Source: Syntrophobacter sp. SbD2
GTDB taxonomy: Bacteria > Desulfobacterota > Binatia > UBA9968
DNA: 33,914 nt
Reading direction: 5' to 3'
NCBI GenBank assembly: GCA_945889495.1
Contig: CAMDBU010000056.1
Location: 1-33,914 of the forward strand
Within the stretch, counting starts at the first letter, position 1; each line of letters begins with the position of its first letter. This document shows positions 8,330 to 15,995 of the stretch, piece after piece. Under the pieces are notes generated by a model, which was not told where the DNA came from, did not search any database, and saw only the letters and a program-made list of their open reading frames with translations. A program made the translations under genes and the position numbers.

Positions 8330-8758
8330 CTAGCCGCTTTTCTGCTGTTTCGCCAACTCCACCGCATCCGCGAGCAGCTTCGGAATCCGTTTCACCTGGC
8401 CCTCGCGGTCGATGCAGGCGTGTTTGGTCGAGCCGGTGGCGAGGATGAGTTGGTCTTCTTGGCGGGAGATTTTGTATTCGAATTTGAGATAGACCCGGCT
8501 CAGGTCGACCAGCGTGGTGGTGATTTCAATAATATCGTCGTAGCGCGCCGACTGGGCGTAGCGGCAATTCACTTCAGCAACCGGAAAGTGAAATCCGGCG
8601 GCTTCGATGTTGGCGTAGGGGACGCCGATCTGGCGCAGAAATTCCGACCGGCCGCGCTCGAACCAGCGCAGATAATTGGCATAGTAGACCACGCCCATTT
8701 GATCGGTGTCGCCGTAGATCACCCGGTAACTCGTGAGGTTTGTTAAGTTTGGCGTCAT
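8330..8758 (-). CDS. YbgC-type acyl-CoA thioesterase (hotdog fold)
   Basis: A 142-aa protein of the 4-hydroxybenzoyl-CoA thioesterase / YbgC group, hydrolysing acyl-CoA thioesters in the cytoplasm. The signature YGDTDQMGVVYYANYLRWFE near the N-terminus contains the catalytic aspartate of the family (second D of GDTD, D19). The FHFPVAEVNCRY segment in mid-protein is also characteristic. ATG 8758 is chosen because the family starts about ten residues before the first strand; the frame continues open to a TTG at 8824, but that extension resembles nothing. It converges on the CHAT gene with 79 bases between stops. No tol-pal genes are nearby, so the link of YbgC to that system does not help here. 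Confidence 0.88.
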   Translation of the reverse strand: MTPNLTNLTSYRVIYGDTDQMGVVYYANYLRWFERGRSEFLRQIGVPYANIEAAGFHFPVAEVNCRYAQSARYDDIIEITTTLVDLSRVYLKFEYKISRQEDQLILATGSTKHACIDREGQVKRIPKLLADAVELAKQQKSG

Positions 8759-8817
8759 GGAAGCGCTAAGGTAGATCTTTTCGCCGCGTTTCTCAAAGCG
8801 CGTTTGGCGCCATCGCC

Positions 8818-8846
8818 TTGACAATTCAAACGGAAGTATGTTTTAA
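8818..8846 (+). promoter_or_regulatory. candidate promoter for the Pro/Ala-rich lipoprotein
   Basis: TTGACA at 8818-8823, a 17-base spacer, then TTTTAA at 8841-8846 (weak -10). It lies about 70 bases upstream of the lipoprotein start and inside the gap between two divergent genes. Confidence 0.35.
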
Positions 8847-8914
8847 GCTGAGGAAATATTTTTTCCATTACGTCAACGCAAAATTTCGATTTCACGGTTT
8901 GAGGAGGAAAGGGA

Positions 8915-9382
8915 ATGAATAAGTTAGTTCAATGCGCAACCTGGTCGGGCAGCGCCGTGGTCGCGAGTTTAATTATTTTTGCCTGTAGTTCGGTGGATGA
9001 GAAACCCGCGGCGCCGGCGCCGAAACCAGCCCCGGTAGTTGCGCCAGCACCTGCTCCGGCACCAGCGCCGGCTGCCGCACCGGCAAAGACCGAGGCGGTC
9101 AAGGCGACCAAGACCAAAGCCGTCGAAGTCGAAGGCGTGATCAGCGCCGTGGGCCAGCGGACGATCACGTTCCAGCTGGAGCGCAAAGGAAAAATCCGCG
9201 AAGAGGTTGTCGGGGTCGACGACAAGACCAAGATCGAAAAGGGTGGCGCCAATGTGAAGTTGGGCGCGCTGGAAGCGACCGATAAGGGCATGATCAATTA
9301 CGAGCCCGACTCTTACACGCCGGCGCTGGGTATTAAGATCACCGGCAAGGGCGAGATTAAGAAAGTCGGCGGCGACGATTAG
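8915..9382 (+). CDS. Pro/Ala-rich putative lipoprotein with a DUF5666-like beta domain
   Basis: A 155-aa exported protein of unknown function. Residues 1-23 form a hydrophobic signal ending in LIIFAC, a lipobox-like site with Phe at -2, which is unusual; C24 would be lipidated. Residues 30-58 are an almost pure Pro/Ala/Val spacer. Residues 70-150 form a compact beta-rich domain (VEGVISAVGQRTITFQL, then VGVDDKTKI) that resembles DUF5666/OB-like modules. AGGAGG at 8902-8907 supports ATG 8915. Its stop codon overlaps the stop of the converging PDZ gene. Probably anchored to a membrane and facing the periplasm. I recognise no substrate or partner. Confidence 0.75.
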   Translation: MNKLVQCATWSGSAVVASLIIFACSSVDEKPAAPAPKPAPVVAPAPAPAPAPAAAPAKTEAVKATKTKAVEVEGVISAVGQRTITFQLERKGKIREEVVGVDDKTKIEKGGANVKLGALEATDKGMINYEPDSYTPALGIKITGKGEIKKVGGDD

Positions 9383-10284
9383 GTCGTGCGGTAACGGTCG
9401 GCGCGATCGCCGCCGACCACTTCGACTTCCACCGCTTCATCATCGCGAATCACCCGAAACAAGATCCGTTCTCCCGGAAGCTTTTTCCACATCTCGTGGT
9501 AAAGCTCCTGGCGGGAACGGATCTTGTTGTTTTCCACCGATAGAATCACATCGCCGGGCTTGAGGCCGTATTTGGCCGCCGGGCCGTTGCCCGAGACATT
9601 GCCGATCACCACCATGCCGGCGATGCCCTGGGTGTAGATGCCCAGCCACGGGCGGCGCGGCCGGCTGCGCACCTGGCCATGTTGTTTCAGCTCTTGCTCG
9701 TAGGTCTGGTAGTATTCCACCGGGATGGCCATGGTGAATTTGCCGACCTCGTTCAAATTCAACGACACGATGCCGGCCAATTCGCCGCGAAAATTCGCCA
9801 AGGTGCCGCCGCCGAAACCGGGATTGAACGCGGTCACCCGGATCGACTTGTCGATCATATATTCCCACTCGCCGTCGTAGCCGGCCATGGAGCTGACATA
9901 GCCGCCGCTGACCCGCCGGCTGGTTTTACCGCTGCTGGCGACCATGACGACGGCTTGGCCGAGTGCCAGCGAATCGGCTGGCGCCATTTTTAAAAAGGGG
10001 AAATCTCGGCCGGGGATTTTTACCAGCGACAAGCCCGACTCCTGGTCTTGGCCGACCACTTGGCCGGGATATTCTTCGCCGTCGGACAGAGTGACGGTGA
10101 TCGATGCCGCGCCGATGGTGACATAGTGAACCGTGAGGATGTAACCGCTGGGATCGATGATCGTGCCCGAGCCGACCCGTTCGGCGCCAAGGTTGCGCGC
10201 TGAGGGATGGCTCTCGGGGATGGTGACTTGCAGATCGACGGTTGCCGGGACGATGGAATGAATGAGTCCGATATGGCCGTTCAA
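9379..10284 (-). CDS. HtrA/DegP-like protein with PDZ domain and lost catalytic triad (pseudoprotease)
   Basis: A 301-aa protein with a trypsin-like domain (about 1-205) and a PDZ domain (about 212-292, WLGIYTQGIAG to KPGDVILSVENNKI). The trypsin half keeps the frame of HtrA: GSGTIIDPSGYILT, then NPGFGGGTL where active enzymes have NPGNSGGP. The serine site is Gly158. The histidine site carries Tyr54 (TVHYV against TNxHV, although H53 is adjacent). The aspartate site is Gly84 (SGLSLVKI against DLALLKI). All three catalytic residues therefore appear lost, while glycine and beta-strand framework positions are kept. No signal peptide is seen, so it may act in the cytoplasm as a binding protein. 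Its ATG overlaps the stop of the radical SAM gene by 4 bases, which indicates translational coupling. Confidence 0.85.
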   Translation of the reverse strand: MNGHIGLIHSIVPATVDLQVTIPESHPSARNLGAERVGSGTIIDPSGYILTVHYVTIGAASITVTLSDGEEYPGQVVGQDQESGLSLVKIPGRDFPFLKMAPADSLALGQAVVMVASSGKTSRRVSGGYVSSMAGYDGEWEYMIDKSIRVTAFNPGFGGGTLANFRGELAGIVSLNLNEVGKFTMAIPVEYYQTYEQELKQHGQVRSRPRRPWLGIYTQGIAGMVVIGNVSGNGPAAKYGLKPGDVILSVENNKIRSRQELYHEMWKKLPGERILFRVIRDDEAVEVEVVGGDRADRYRTT

Positions 10285-11279
10285 GTGACTGCTCCTTCGC
10301 TGGACATGACCGGTAGGCTATGCCGAATCCCGGGCTTTGTATAGAGCCGGCCTTGCCATGCGTCGCGTTCAATCAGCGCGCGCGCAATCGCGTTGTGCAT
10401 GCCGCGTTTGTCCACCGACCAGGGCGGCGCCACGGTGATCGCCCGATGGGCTTCGGCGGATAGCCGATGCATGACGATCGCGGGATTTAACCGTTCGAGA
10501 AAATCCACCACCAGTTGGGCGTACTGGGCTTGGCTCATCAGCGGCACCGCACCGGCCAGGTAATATTTTTCCAGGACGGTATTCTTCAGCACATGAAGAT
10601 TATGCAGCTTGACGCCGGCGATACCCAGCCGGTTGAAAAACTCCGCAGTCTCGAGCATCGCATCGCGGCTTTCGCCGGGAAAGCCTAAAATCAAATGAGT
10701 GCAGATGCGCAGGCCGCGCCGTTGGGCGCGCTCGACGGCGTCGACATATTGCGCCAAGTCATGACCGCGGTTGATCCATTTCAAAGTGCGGTCGCGCATG
10801 GACTCCAGTCCCAGTTCCAGCCACAGGTAAGTCTCGCGCGCCAGTTGCGCCAATAGATCTAAAACTTCGTCGGCGACGCAATCGGGCCGGGTGGCGATGG
10901 CCAGGCCGACGACGCCGGGAAAGGCCAAGGCTTCGCGATAAAGTGTTTCCAGCCGGGCGACATCGTCGTAGGTGTTGGAGTAGCTTTGAAAGTAGGCGAT
11001 GAAGCGCTCGGCCTGGTGGCGCCGGTGGATCGCCGCCGCGCCCTGTTGGAGCTGTTGGGTGACCGACAGACGCGGCTGGTAGTTGGCCGGCGTGTGGCTC
11101 GCGTTGTTGCAATAGATGCAGCCGCCGACGGCGACTTTGCCGTCGCGATTGGGGCAGGTGAAGTCGAGGCGCAGGCCAATTTTATACACTCTGGCGGCAA
11201 AATCGTCGCGCAGCACGCCATTGAACGAGTTAAAGCGCTTGCCATGCCAAAGATTTTGCAGATGGGCGGGGAATTTCAT
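10281..11279 (-). CDS. radical SAM protein, YhcC family
   Basis: A 332-aa radical SAM protein of the YhcC/TIGR01212 type. The cluster-binding cysteines are in the family's special spacing, CPNRDGKVAVGGCIYC near residues 42-57. Other marks are an N-terminal RFNSFNGVLR segment, the ELGLES motif and a KLHNLHVLKNT stretch. It should bind [4Fe-4S] and cleave S-adenosylmethionine; the biological reaction of this family is not settled. Start ATG 11279 has only a poor ribosome site. It is the first gene of a two-gene minus-strand unit with the PDZ pseudoprotease and diverges from yceD across a 214-base gap. Confidence 0.9.
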   Translation of the reverse strand: MKFPAHLQNLWHGKRFNSFNGVLRDDFAARVYKIGLRLDFTCPNRDGKVAVGGCIYCNNASHTPANYQPRLSVTQQLQQGAAAIHRRHQAERFIAYFQSYSNTYDDVARLETLYREALAFPGVVGLAIATRPDCVADEVLDLLAQLARETYLWLELGLESMRDRTLKWINRGHDLAQYVDAVERAQRRGLRICTHLILGFPGESRDAMLETAEFFNRLGIAGVKLHNLHVLKNTVLEKYYLAGAVPLMSQAQYAQLVVDFLERLNPAIVMHRLSAEAHRAITVAPPWSVDKRGMHNAIARALIERDAWQGRLYTKPGIRHSLPVMSSEGAVT

Positions 11280-11435
11280 GACCGGACAGAAAAAGGGTTA
11301 ACAAAACGGCACCGAGTTCACAAGCCAATTACCAGTGTTTTAGATTTCATCGCGGAGTCTGCTTGCAGCGTTGCACTTCGAGCGGAAGTGCTGAATAAAT
11401 CATGCACTTTTGCCGCCCGGCTGGGAGCGCTCGGC

Positions 11436-11464
11436 TTGACTTCGGGGCCGATTGCCGATATTGA
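11436..11464 (+). promoter_or_regulatory. candidate promoter of the yceD-rpmF-plsX-fab operon
   Basis: TTGACT at 11436-11441, 17 bases, then TATTGA at 11459-11464. It is placed about 30 bases before the yceD ATG, in the gap shared with the divergent radical SAM gene. Confidence 0.35.
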
Positions 11465-11493
11465 ATAGCTACTAATTGGCCCGCTTATCGCCG

Positions 11494-12030
11494 ATGAAAA
11501 TCTCCATCGACGAGATTCCTCAAACCCCCAAAGAGATCTTTTTCTCCGAAAGTGTTGAGGAACTCAATAAAATATACAGCCAAAGCAACAATCGCGAGTT
11601 TGGCTTCCCAGCGTCCTTGGAGGTCGAGCTACGATACTCGCGGATGGCTGCGGATCTGTTTTTTGACGGGCGAGTGACCGGCGAATTGAGCGGCGTATGC
11701 GGTCGCTGCGTCGAAGAATACCGCTTTCAGTTGGATCACCGTTTCGACTTGGTGTTGATTCCCGATCCGGCTAAAGCCGGGCGCAAAGCCGGCGCGCTTC
11801 ATCGCGACGATTTGGGCTTGAGCACCTATTCGGGCGATGAAATCGATCTGACGCCGCTGATTGTCGAGCAAGTTATTTTGGCGCTGCCGACTCAGCCGTT
11901 GTGTTCCGAGGAGTGCCGGGGGCTGTGCAGCAGTTGCGGCGTCAATCTCAATCGTGAGAGCTGCGCTTGCCAGTCGCCGAGCGGCGATTCGCGCCTGGCG
12001 GTATTGAAAACTCTTAAAGTGGGCCACTGA
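11494..12030 (+). CDS. yceD: DUF177 / YceD family protein
   Basis: A 178-aa protein of the YceD (DUF177) family, which is almost always encoded next to rpmF and has been linked to 23S rRNA accumulation. The signatures are the central CGRCVEEYRF segment, the PLIVEQVILALPTQPLCSE stretch and a C-terminal cysteine cluster (C in CSEEC, GLCSSCGVN and CAC) that probably binds zinc. ATG 11494 is preferred to the upstream in-frame TTG at 11476 because the family begins with a short MKISIDEI-like strand. First gene of the fatty acid operon. Confidence 0.9.
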   Translation: MKISIDEIPQTPKEIFFSESVEELNKIYSQSNNREFGFPASLEVELRYSRMAADLFFDGRVTGELSGVCGRCVEEYRFQLDHRFDLVLIPDPAKAGRKAGALHRDDLGLSTYSGDEIDLTPLIVEQVILALPTQPLCSEECRGLCSSCGVNLNRESCACQSPSGDSRLAVLKTLKVGH

Positions 12031-12050
12031 AGAAAATATTTTAGACGCGA

Positions 12051-12065
12051 CTGCCGCTGCGGCAG
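12051..12065 (+). other. short perfect hairpin ahead of rpmF
   Basis: CTGCCG-CTG-CGGCAG, a 6-bp stem with a 3-base loop, 20 bases before the rpmF start. No T-run follows, so it is not a normal terminator. It could influence processing or translation of rpmF. Confidence 0.35.
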
Positions 12066-12085
12066 GGAAAGATAGGACGAATCAT

Positions 12086-12268
12086 ATGCCGGTACCTAAA
12101 CGACGCACTTCCAAACGGGTCAAGAACCAACGCCGTTCCCATGACCATCTGACCGCGCCTCAGTGGAGCACCTGCGCCAATTGCGGTGAGACCACCTTGC
12201 CTCACCGCGCTTGCACCCATTGTGGTTTTTACCGCGGTCGCGCCGTGATCCAAACCGAAAATAGCTAA
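12086..12268 (+). CDS. rpmF: 50S ribosomal protein L32
   Basis: A 60-aa basic protein with the L32 start MPVPKRRTSK. Cysteine pairs C30-x2-C33 and C43-x2-C46 mark the zinc-binding form of L32. It is part of the large ribosomal subunit, near the peptide exit side. It lies between yceD and plsX, the standard arrangement, 18 bases ahead of plsX. Confidence 0.97.
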   Translation: MPVPKRRTSKRVKNQRRSHDHLTAPQWSTCANCGETTLPHRACTHCGFYRGRAVIQTENS

Positions 12269-12286
12269 ACTTCAGCTCCGCCAGCT

Positions 12287-13405
12287 ATGCCGAAAATCGC
12301 CGTCGACGCGATGGGTGGCGACCGTGCCCCCGGAGTAGTGATCGAAGGAGTGTTGCTCGCCCAGCGCGAGCTGGGCGTTGAACTGGTGCTGGTGGGTCCG
12401 CCGGATATCATCAAGGCTGAGCTCGCCAAGCATCCGGGCGCACCGGAAATCGCCATCGCGCCGGCATCCCAAGTGGTGCCGATGCATGAGTCGCCGAGCG
12501 CGGCGCTGCGCAAAAAAGATTCGTCCATGAGGGTCGCCTTCGATCTGATGAAGCGCGGCGAAGCCGATGCGGTAGTGAGCGCGGGCAACTCCGGCGCCAT
12601 GATGGCGCTCGGCATGTTCGTCATTGGCAAACTTTCCCAAGTGGCGCGGCCGGCGATTCTGGTCGTAGTGCCGAGCTCGGGCAAGGGCACGGTGATTGTC
12701 GATGCCGGCGCCAACGTCGATTGCAAACCCAGACATTTACTCCAATTCGGTCTCATGGGCTCGATCTATGCCGAAAGCGTGCTTGGCGCCGCCAAGCCGC
12801 GGGTCGGCGTGCTCAGTAACGGCGAAGAGCCGACTAAGGGTACCGAGCTCACCCGCGCCGCCAGCGCGTTGTTAGGAGCCACGACGCTCAACTACATCGG
12901 CTATGTCGAGGGGCGGGATATTTTCAACGACAAAGTCGACGTCGTGGTCTGCGATGGTTTTACCGGCAACGTTGCGCTCAAAACTATGGAGGGCGTCGCC
13001 AGCTTCGCCGGCGAAGTGCTCAAGGGCGCGTTTCAAAATAATCTTTCTAGCAAGGTCGGCTATCTGATGAGCCGTAATTCGCTGCGCGCAGCCTTTAAAA
13101 AATTGGACTACGCCGAGTATGGCGGCGCGCCGCTGATCGGCTTGGACGGCGTCGCCATCGTCGCCCATGGCGGGTCGAGTCCGCTGGCGATCAAGAGCGC
13201 CATTCGATTGGCCAGGGATGCCGTCGACCATGGCGTCAACCGGCAGATCTCCCAGCTCTTGGGTGAGCAGGATGGCGCCGAGGGCGAAAAAAAAGAAGGA
13301 CTGCCGGGCAAGCTCTGGGCCCGACTCAAATCGAAGATCGATTCCTTGGGCGATAAGGCCGATCCGGCGGCGAGCGACGACGAACGGAGGGGTGGTGGCG
13401 AGTAG
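12287..13405 (+). CDS. plsX: phosphate acyltransferase PlsX
   Basis: Makes acyl-phosphate from acyl-ACP for phospholipid synthesis (with PlsY) and acts at the inner face of the membrane. The 372-aa protein opens with KIAVDAMGGDRAPG and has AGNSGAMMA, PSSGKGTVIVDAGAN, GFTGNVALKTMEG and GGAPLIGLDGV, all typical of PlsX. The C-terminal 40 residues are charged and probably disordered. The fabD start lies inside the end of this gene (11-base overlap), so the two are translationally coupled. Confidence 0.96.
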   Translation: MPKIAVDAMGGDRAPGVVIEGVLLAQRELGVELVLVGPPDIIKAELAKHPGAPEIAIAPASQVVPMHESPSAALRKKDSSMRVAFDLMKRGEADAVVSAGNSGAMMALGMFVIGKLSQVARPAILVVVPSSGKGTVIVDAGANVDCKPRHLLQFGLMGSIYAESVLGAAKPRVGVLSNGEEPTKGTELTRAASALLGATTLNYIGYVEGRDIFNDKVDVVVCDGFTGNVALKTMEGVASFAGEVLKGAFQNNLSSKVGYLMSRNSLRAAFKKLDYAEYGGAPLIGLDGVAIVAHGGSSPLAIKSAIRLARDAVDHGVNRQISQLLGEQDGAEGEKKEGLPGKLWARLKSKIDSLGDKADPAASDDERRGGGE

Positions 13406-14330
13406 CGATCTGGCATTTGTATTTCCCGGCCAGGGTTCCCAGACCGTCGGCATGGGCAAGGATTTTTGCGATCAGTTTACTATCGCGAAAAGAGTTTTTG
13501 CCGAAGCCGACGACGCGCTGGGATTTTCTGTCAGCCAACTTTGTTTTGCCGGTCCCGAAGCGGATTTGAAACTCACCGAAAATACCCAACCGGCGATTCT
13601 CACCATGTCGGTGGCCGCGCTGCGGGTGCTCGAAAGCGAAACCGACCTGCGCCCGGCGCTGGTCGCCGGCCATAGCTTGGGCGAGTATAGCGCGCTGGTG
13701 GCAGCGGGCGCCTTGAGCTTCGGCGACGCGGTGCGCATCGTCCGCGAGCGCGGCCGGTTGATGCAACAGGCGGTGCCGGCAGGCGAGGGGGCGATGGCGG
13801 TGATCCTTGGCCTCGATATGGACGCTGTGCGCCAGCTTTGCCTCGACGCCAGTGACCACGACCTCGTCGCGCCGGCTAACTACAACGGTGGTGGCCAGAT
13901 CGTCATCGCTGGCGCGAAAAACGCCGTCGTGCGCGCCATGGCATTGGCTAAAGAACGGGGCGCCAAGCGCGCGCTGGATTTGCCGGTGAGCGCGCCGTTT
14001 CATTGCCAGCTCATGGGGCCGGCGGCCGAGGGGCTTAAGCAAGTTTTACAAAATGTCACGGTCAAGCCCTTTGCCGTCGGGGTCGTCACCAACGTCGAGG
14101 CTGAGATCAATCGCGACAGCCAGCGGGTAAAAGAGTTGTTGGTCGACCAGGCGGTGCGGCCAGTGCGTTGGGAAGAATCGGTCAACAAAATCTTTCAATC
14201 GGGCTGCCAGCGCGCCATCGAGATCGGTCCCGGCAAAGTGCTCAAGGGTTTGATCAAGCGCATCGCGCCAGCTTTGGAGACCGAAAATTTCGAAACCCCG
14301 GCGGATCTCGCCCGGATGAAAGCCGCTTAG
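13395..14330 (+). CDS. fabD: malonyl-CoA:ACP transacylase FabD
   Basis: Loads malonate from CoA onto acyl carrier protein for fatty acid elongation. The protein has 311 aa from a GTG at 13395; GTG 13392 is also possible. Both lie just behind GGAGG at 13386-13390, and the family starts a few residues before FVFPGQGSQ. The frame is open much further upstream, but that part overlaps plsX and is not coding. The nucleophile is S94 in AGHSLGEYSA, and the catalytic histidine is H203 in SAPFHCQL. The Q-x-A-I motif (TQPAI) is present. fabH, which usually stands between plsX and fabD, is absent. Confidence 0.95.
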   Translation: MASSDLAFVFPGQGSQTVGMGKDFCDQFTIAKRVFAEADDALGFSVSQLCFAGPEADLKLTENTQPAILTMSVAALRVLESETDLRPALVAGHSLGEYSALVAAGALSFGDAVRIVRERGRLMQQAVPAGEGAMAVILGLDMDAVRQLCLDASDHDLVAPANYNGGGQIVIAGAKNAVVRAMALAKERGAKRALDLPVSAPFHCQLMGPAAEGLKQVLQNVTVKPFAVGVVTNVEAEINRDSQRVKELLVDQAVRPVRWEESVNKIFQSGCQRAIEIGPGKVLKGLIKRIAPALETENFETPADLARMKAA

Positions 14331-14331
14331 C

Positions 14332-15078
14332 ATGGCTAGTCTCGAAGGTCAGGTCGCGCTGGTCACTGGCGCCAGCCGAGGCATCGGCCGGGCCATCGCG
14401 CTGGCATTGGGCCAAGCCGGCGCCTATGTGGTGATCAACTACAAGGGCAACCAGGCGGCGGCGGAAGAGACGTTAAGTCTACTTCAGAGCGCCGGCGCCA
14501 AAGGCGAGCTCAGTATTTTCGACATCGCCGATGAAGCCCAGGTCGAAGCGGCGGCCAAGCGGATCGTCGAGGCCCATCAAAAGATCGATATCCTGGTCAA
14601 CAATGCCGGCGTCACCGCCGACAGTTTGCTCATGCGCATGAAATCTTCGGACTGGGATCTGGTCATGGGCACCAATCTGAAGGGCACCATGCTGTGCACC
14701 AAAGTGGTGTCGCGCCAGATGATCAAGCAGCGCGCCGGCCGCATCGTCAATCTCTCTTCGGTGGTCGGCCAGATGGGCAATACCGGTCAGTCGCTCTACG
14801 CTGCCACCAAGGCCGGCATCATCGGCTTTACCAAGTCCATGGCGCGGGAGCTGGCCTCCCGTTCGATCACCGTCAATGCCGTCGCGCCGGGCTTCATCGA
14901 CAGCGATATGACGGCGGGCTTGCCGGAGAAATTGCGCGAGGAATTTCTCCGCTCGATTCCCTTGGGGCGCTTTGGCACTTGCCAGGAAGTCGCTGATATG
15001 GTGTTGTTTCTAGCCGGACCTGGTGCCGGCTACGTGACCGGCCAGGTGTTTAACGTCAACGGCGGATTATACATGTAA
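14332..15078 (+). CDS. fabG: 3-oxoacyl-ACP reductase FabG
   Basis: NADPH-dependent reduction of 3-oxoacyl-ACP in the elongation cycle. A 248-aa short-chain dehydrogenase with the nucleotide motif TGASRGIGRA (12-21), NNAG (90-93), and the catalytic set S143, Y156 and K160 (LSSVVG, then YAATK). The C-terminal GYVTGQVFNVNGGLYM is typical. Its ATG lies one base after the fabD stop. Confidence 0.96.
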   Translation: MASLEGQVALVTGASRGIGRAIALALGQAGAYVVINYKGNQAAAEETLSLLQSAGAKGELSIFDIADEAQVEAAAKRIVEAHQKIDILVNNAGVTADSLLMRMKSSDWDLVMGTNLKGTMLCTKVVSRQMIKQRAGRIVNLSSVVGQMGNTGQSLYAATKAGIIGFTKSMARELASRSITVNAVAPGFIDSDMTAGLPEKLREEFLRSIPLGRFGTCQEVADMVLFLAGPGAGYVTGQVFNVNGGLYM

Positions 15079-15103
15079 GGATTCACAGAGGAGGTAAGGG
15101 AAG

Positions 15104-15340
15104 ATGGCGGGATCGATTAAGGATAGAGTGAAGGAAATTGTCTGCGAGCAATTGGGTGTCAGCGCCGAAGAGGTCACCCCGGAAGCGTCGTTCATCGAGG
15201 ATCTGGGCGCCGACTCGCTCGACATCGTCGAGCTGGTGATGGCCCTGGAAGAAGAGTACGAGATGGAAATCTCCGACGAAGACGCGGAGAAGATCAAGAC
15301 GGTGCAGGATATCATCGGCTATATCGAGGCGCATCGCTAG
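15104..15340 (+). CDS. acpP: acyl carrier protein
   Basis: A 78-aa acidic carrier of growing acyl chains. The phosphopantetheine attachment serine is S38 in [19 protein letters not shown] strong GAGGAGG precedes ATG 15104. It is the last fatty acid gene of this run: a terminator-like hairpin follows, and fabF, which usually comes next, is absent. Confidence 0.97.
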   Translation: MAGSIKDRVKEIVCEQLGVSAEEVTPEASFIEDLGADSLDIVELVMALEEEYEMEISDEDAEKIKTVQDIIGYIEAHR

Positions 15341-15427
15341 TCGCCTCTTGATCCGCCGGCGCGCGCGCCCCGAGTGGGCAGCCCCGCCGCGGGTTAAATC
15401 ACTGCAAGATTGTTTTCGTTATCGCTG

Positions 15428-15470
15428 AAGCGCCGGTGGTCCAAGGCCGCGCTTCGGCGCTTTTCTTTTT
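15428..15470 (+). terminator. probable intrinsic terminator after acpP
   Basis: An 8-bp stem AAGCGCCG (15428-15435) / CGGCGCTT (15455-15462) with a 19-base loop, followed by TTCTTTTT. It ends the fatty acid part before rpiB. The rest of the 175-base gap shows nothing gene-like. Confidence 0.65.
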
Positions 15471-15515
15471 CTGAATCGAGTCGGTATTGGATTATCGCTG
15501 GGAGCGGGTGAAATC

Positions 15516-15971
15516 ATGATCGCCATCGGCAGCGACCACGGCGGCGTGGAGTTGAAGGATTTTTTAGTCGGCCATCTGCGTGGGCAGGGCGCCGAGGTTT
15601 GCGATGTCGGCACCCAGGGGCGGGATTCCGTCGACTATCCTGATTATGGCCGGGAGGTCGCCCAGCGGGTCTCTGTGGGCCAGGCCGAGCGTGGTCTTTT
15701 GGTTTGCACCAGTGGTATCGGCATGTCGATCGTCGCCAATAAATTCCCCGGCGTGCGCGCGGCGCTGGTCGGCGATCTCGACGGCGCGCGCTCGAGCCGC
15801 GAACATAACGATGCCAATATTCTGGTCTTGAGCGGCGCCAAGACCGCGGCGGCGCTGGCGCGCGCGATTGTCGATACCTGGCTCGCCACCGAGTTCGCCG
15901 GTGGCCGGCACCAGCGGCGGGTCGATAAGATCAGCGCGGTGGAACGGGAGTTTTCCAAGTCCAACCAGTGA
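15516..15971 (+). CDS. rpiB: ribose 5-phosphate isomerase B
   Basis: Interconverts ribose 5-phosphate and ribulose 5-phosphate, the latter being a precursor for the DHBP branch of riboflavin synthesis. A 151-aa RpiB/LacAB protein with SDHGGVELK (D7, H8) and the active-site cysteine C64 in VCTSGIGMSI; REHNDANIL is also typical. First gene behind the terminator and 24 bases before glyA. Confidence 0.94.
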   Translation: MIAIGSDHGGVELKDFLVGHLRGQGAEVCDVGTQGRDSVDYPDYGREVAQRVSVGQAERGLLVCTSGIGMSIVANKFPGVRAALVGDLDGARSSREHNDANILVLSGAKTAAALARAIVDTWLATEFAGGRHQRRVDKISAVEREFSKSNQ

Positions 15972-15995
15972 AATTTGAAATTTAAGGAAGTCGAA

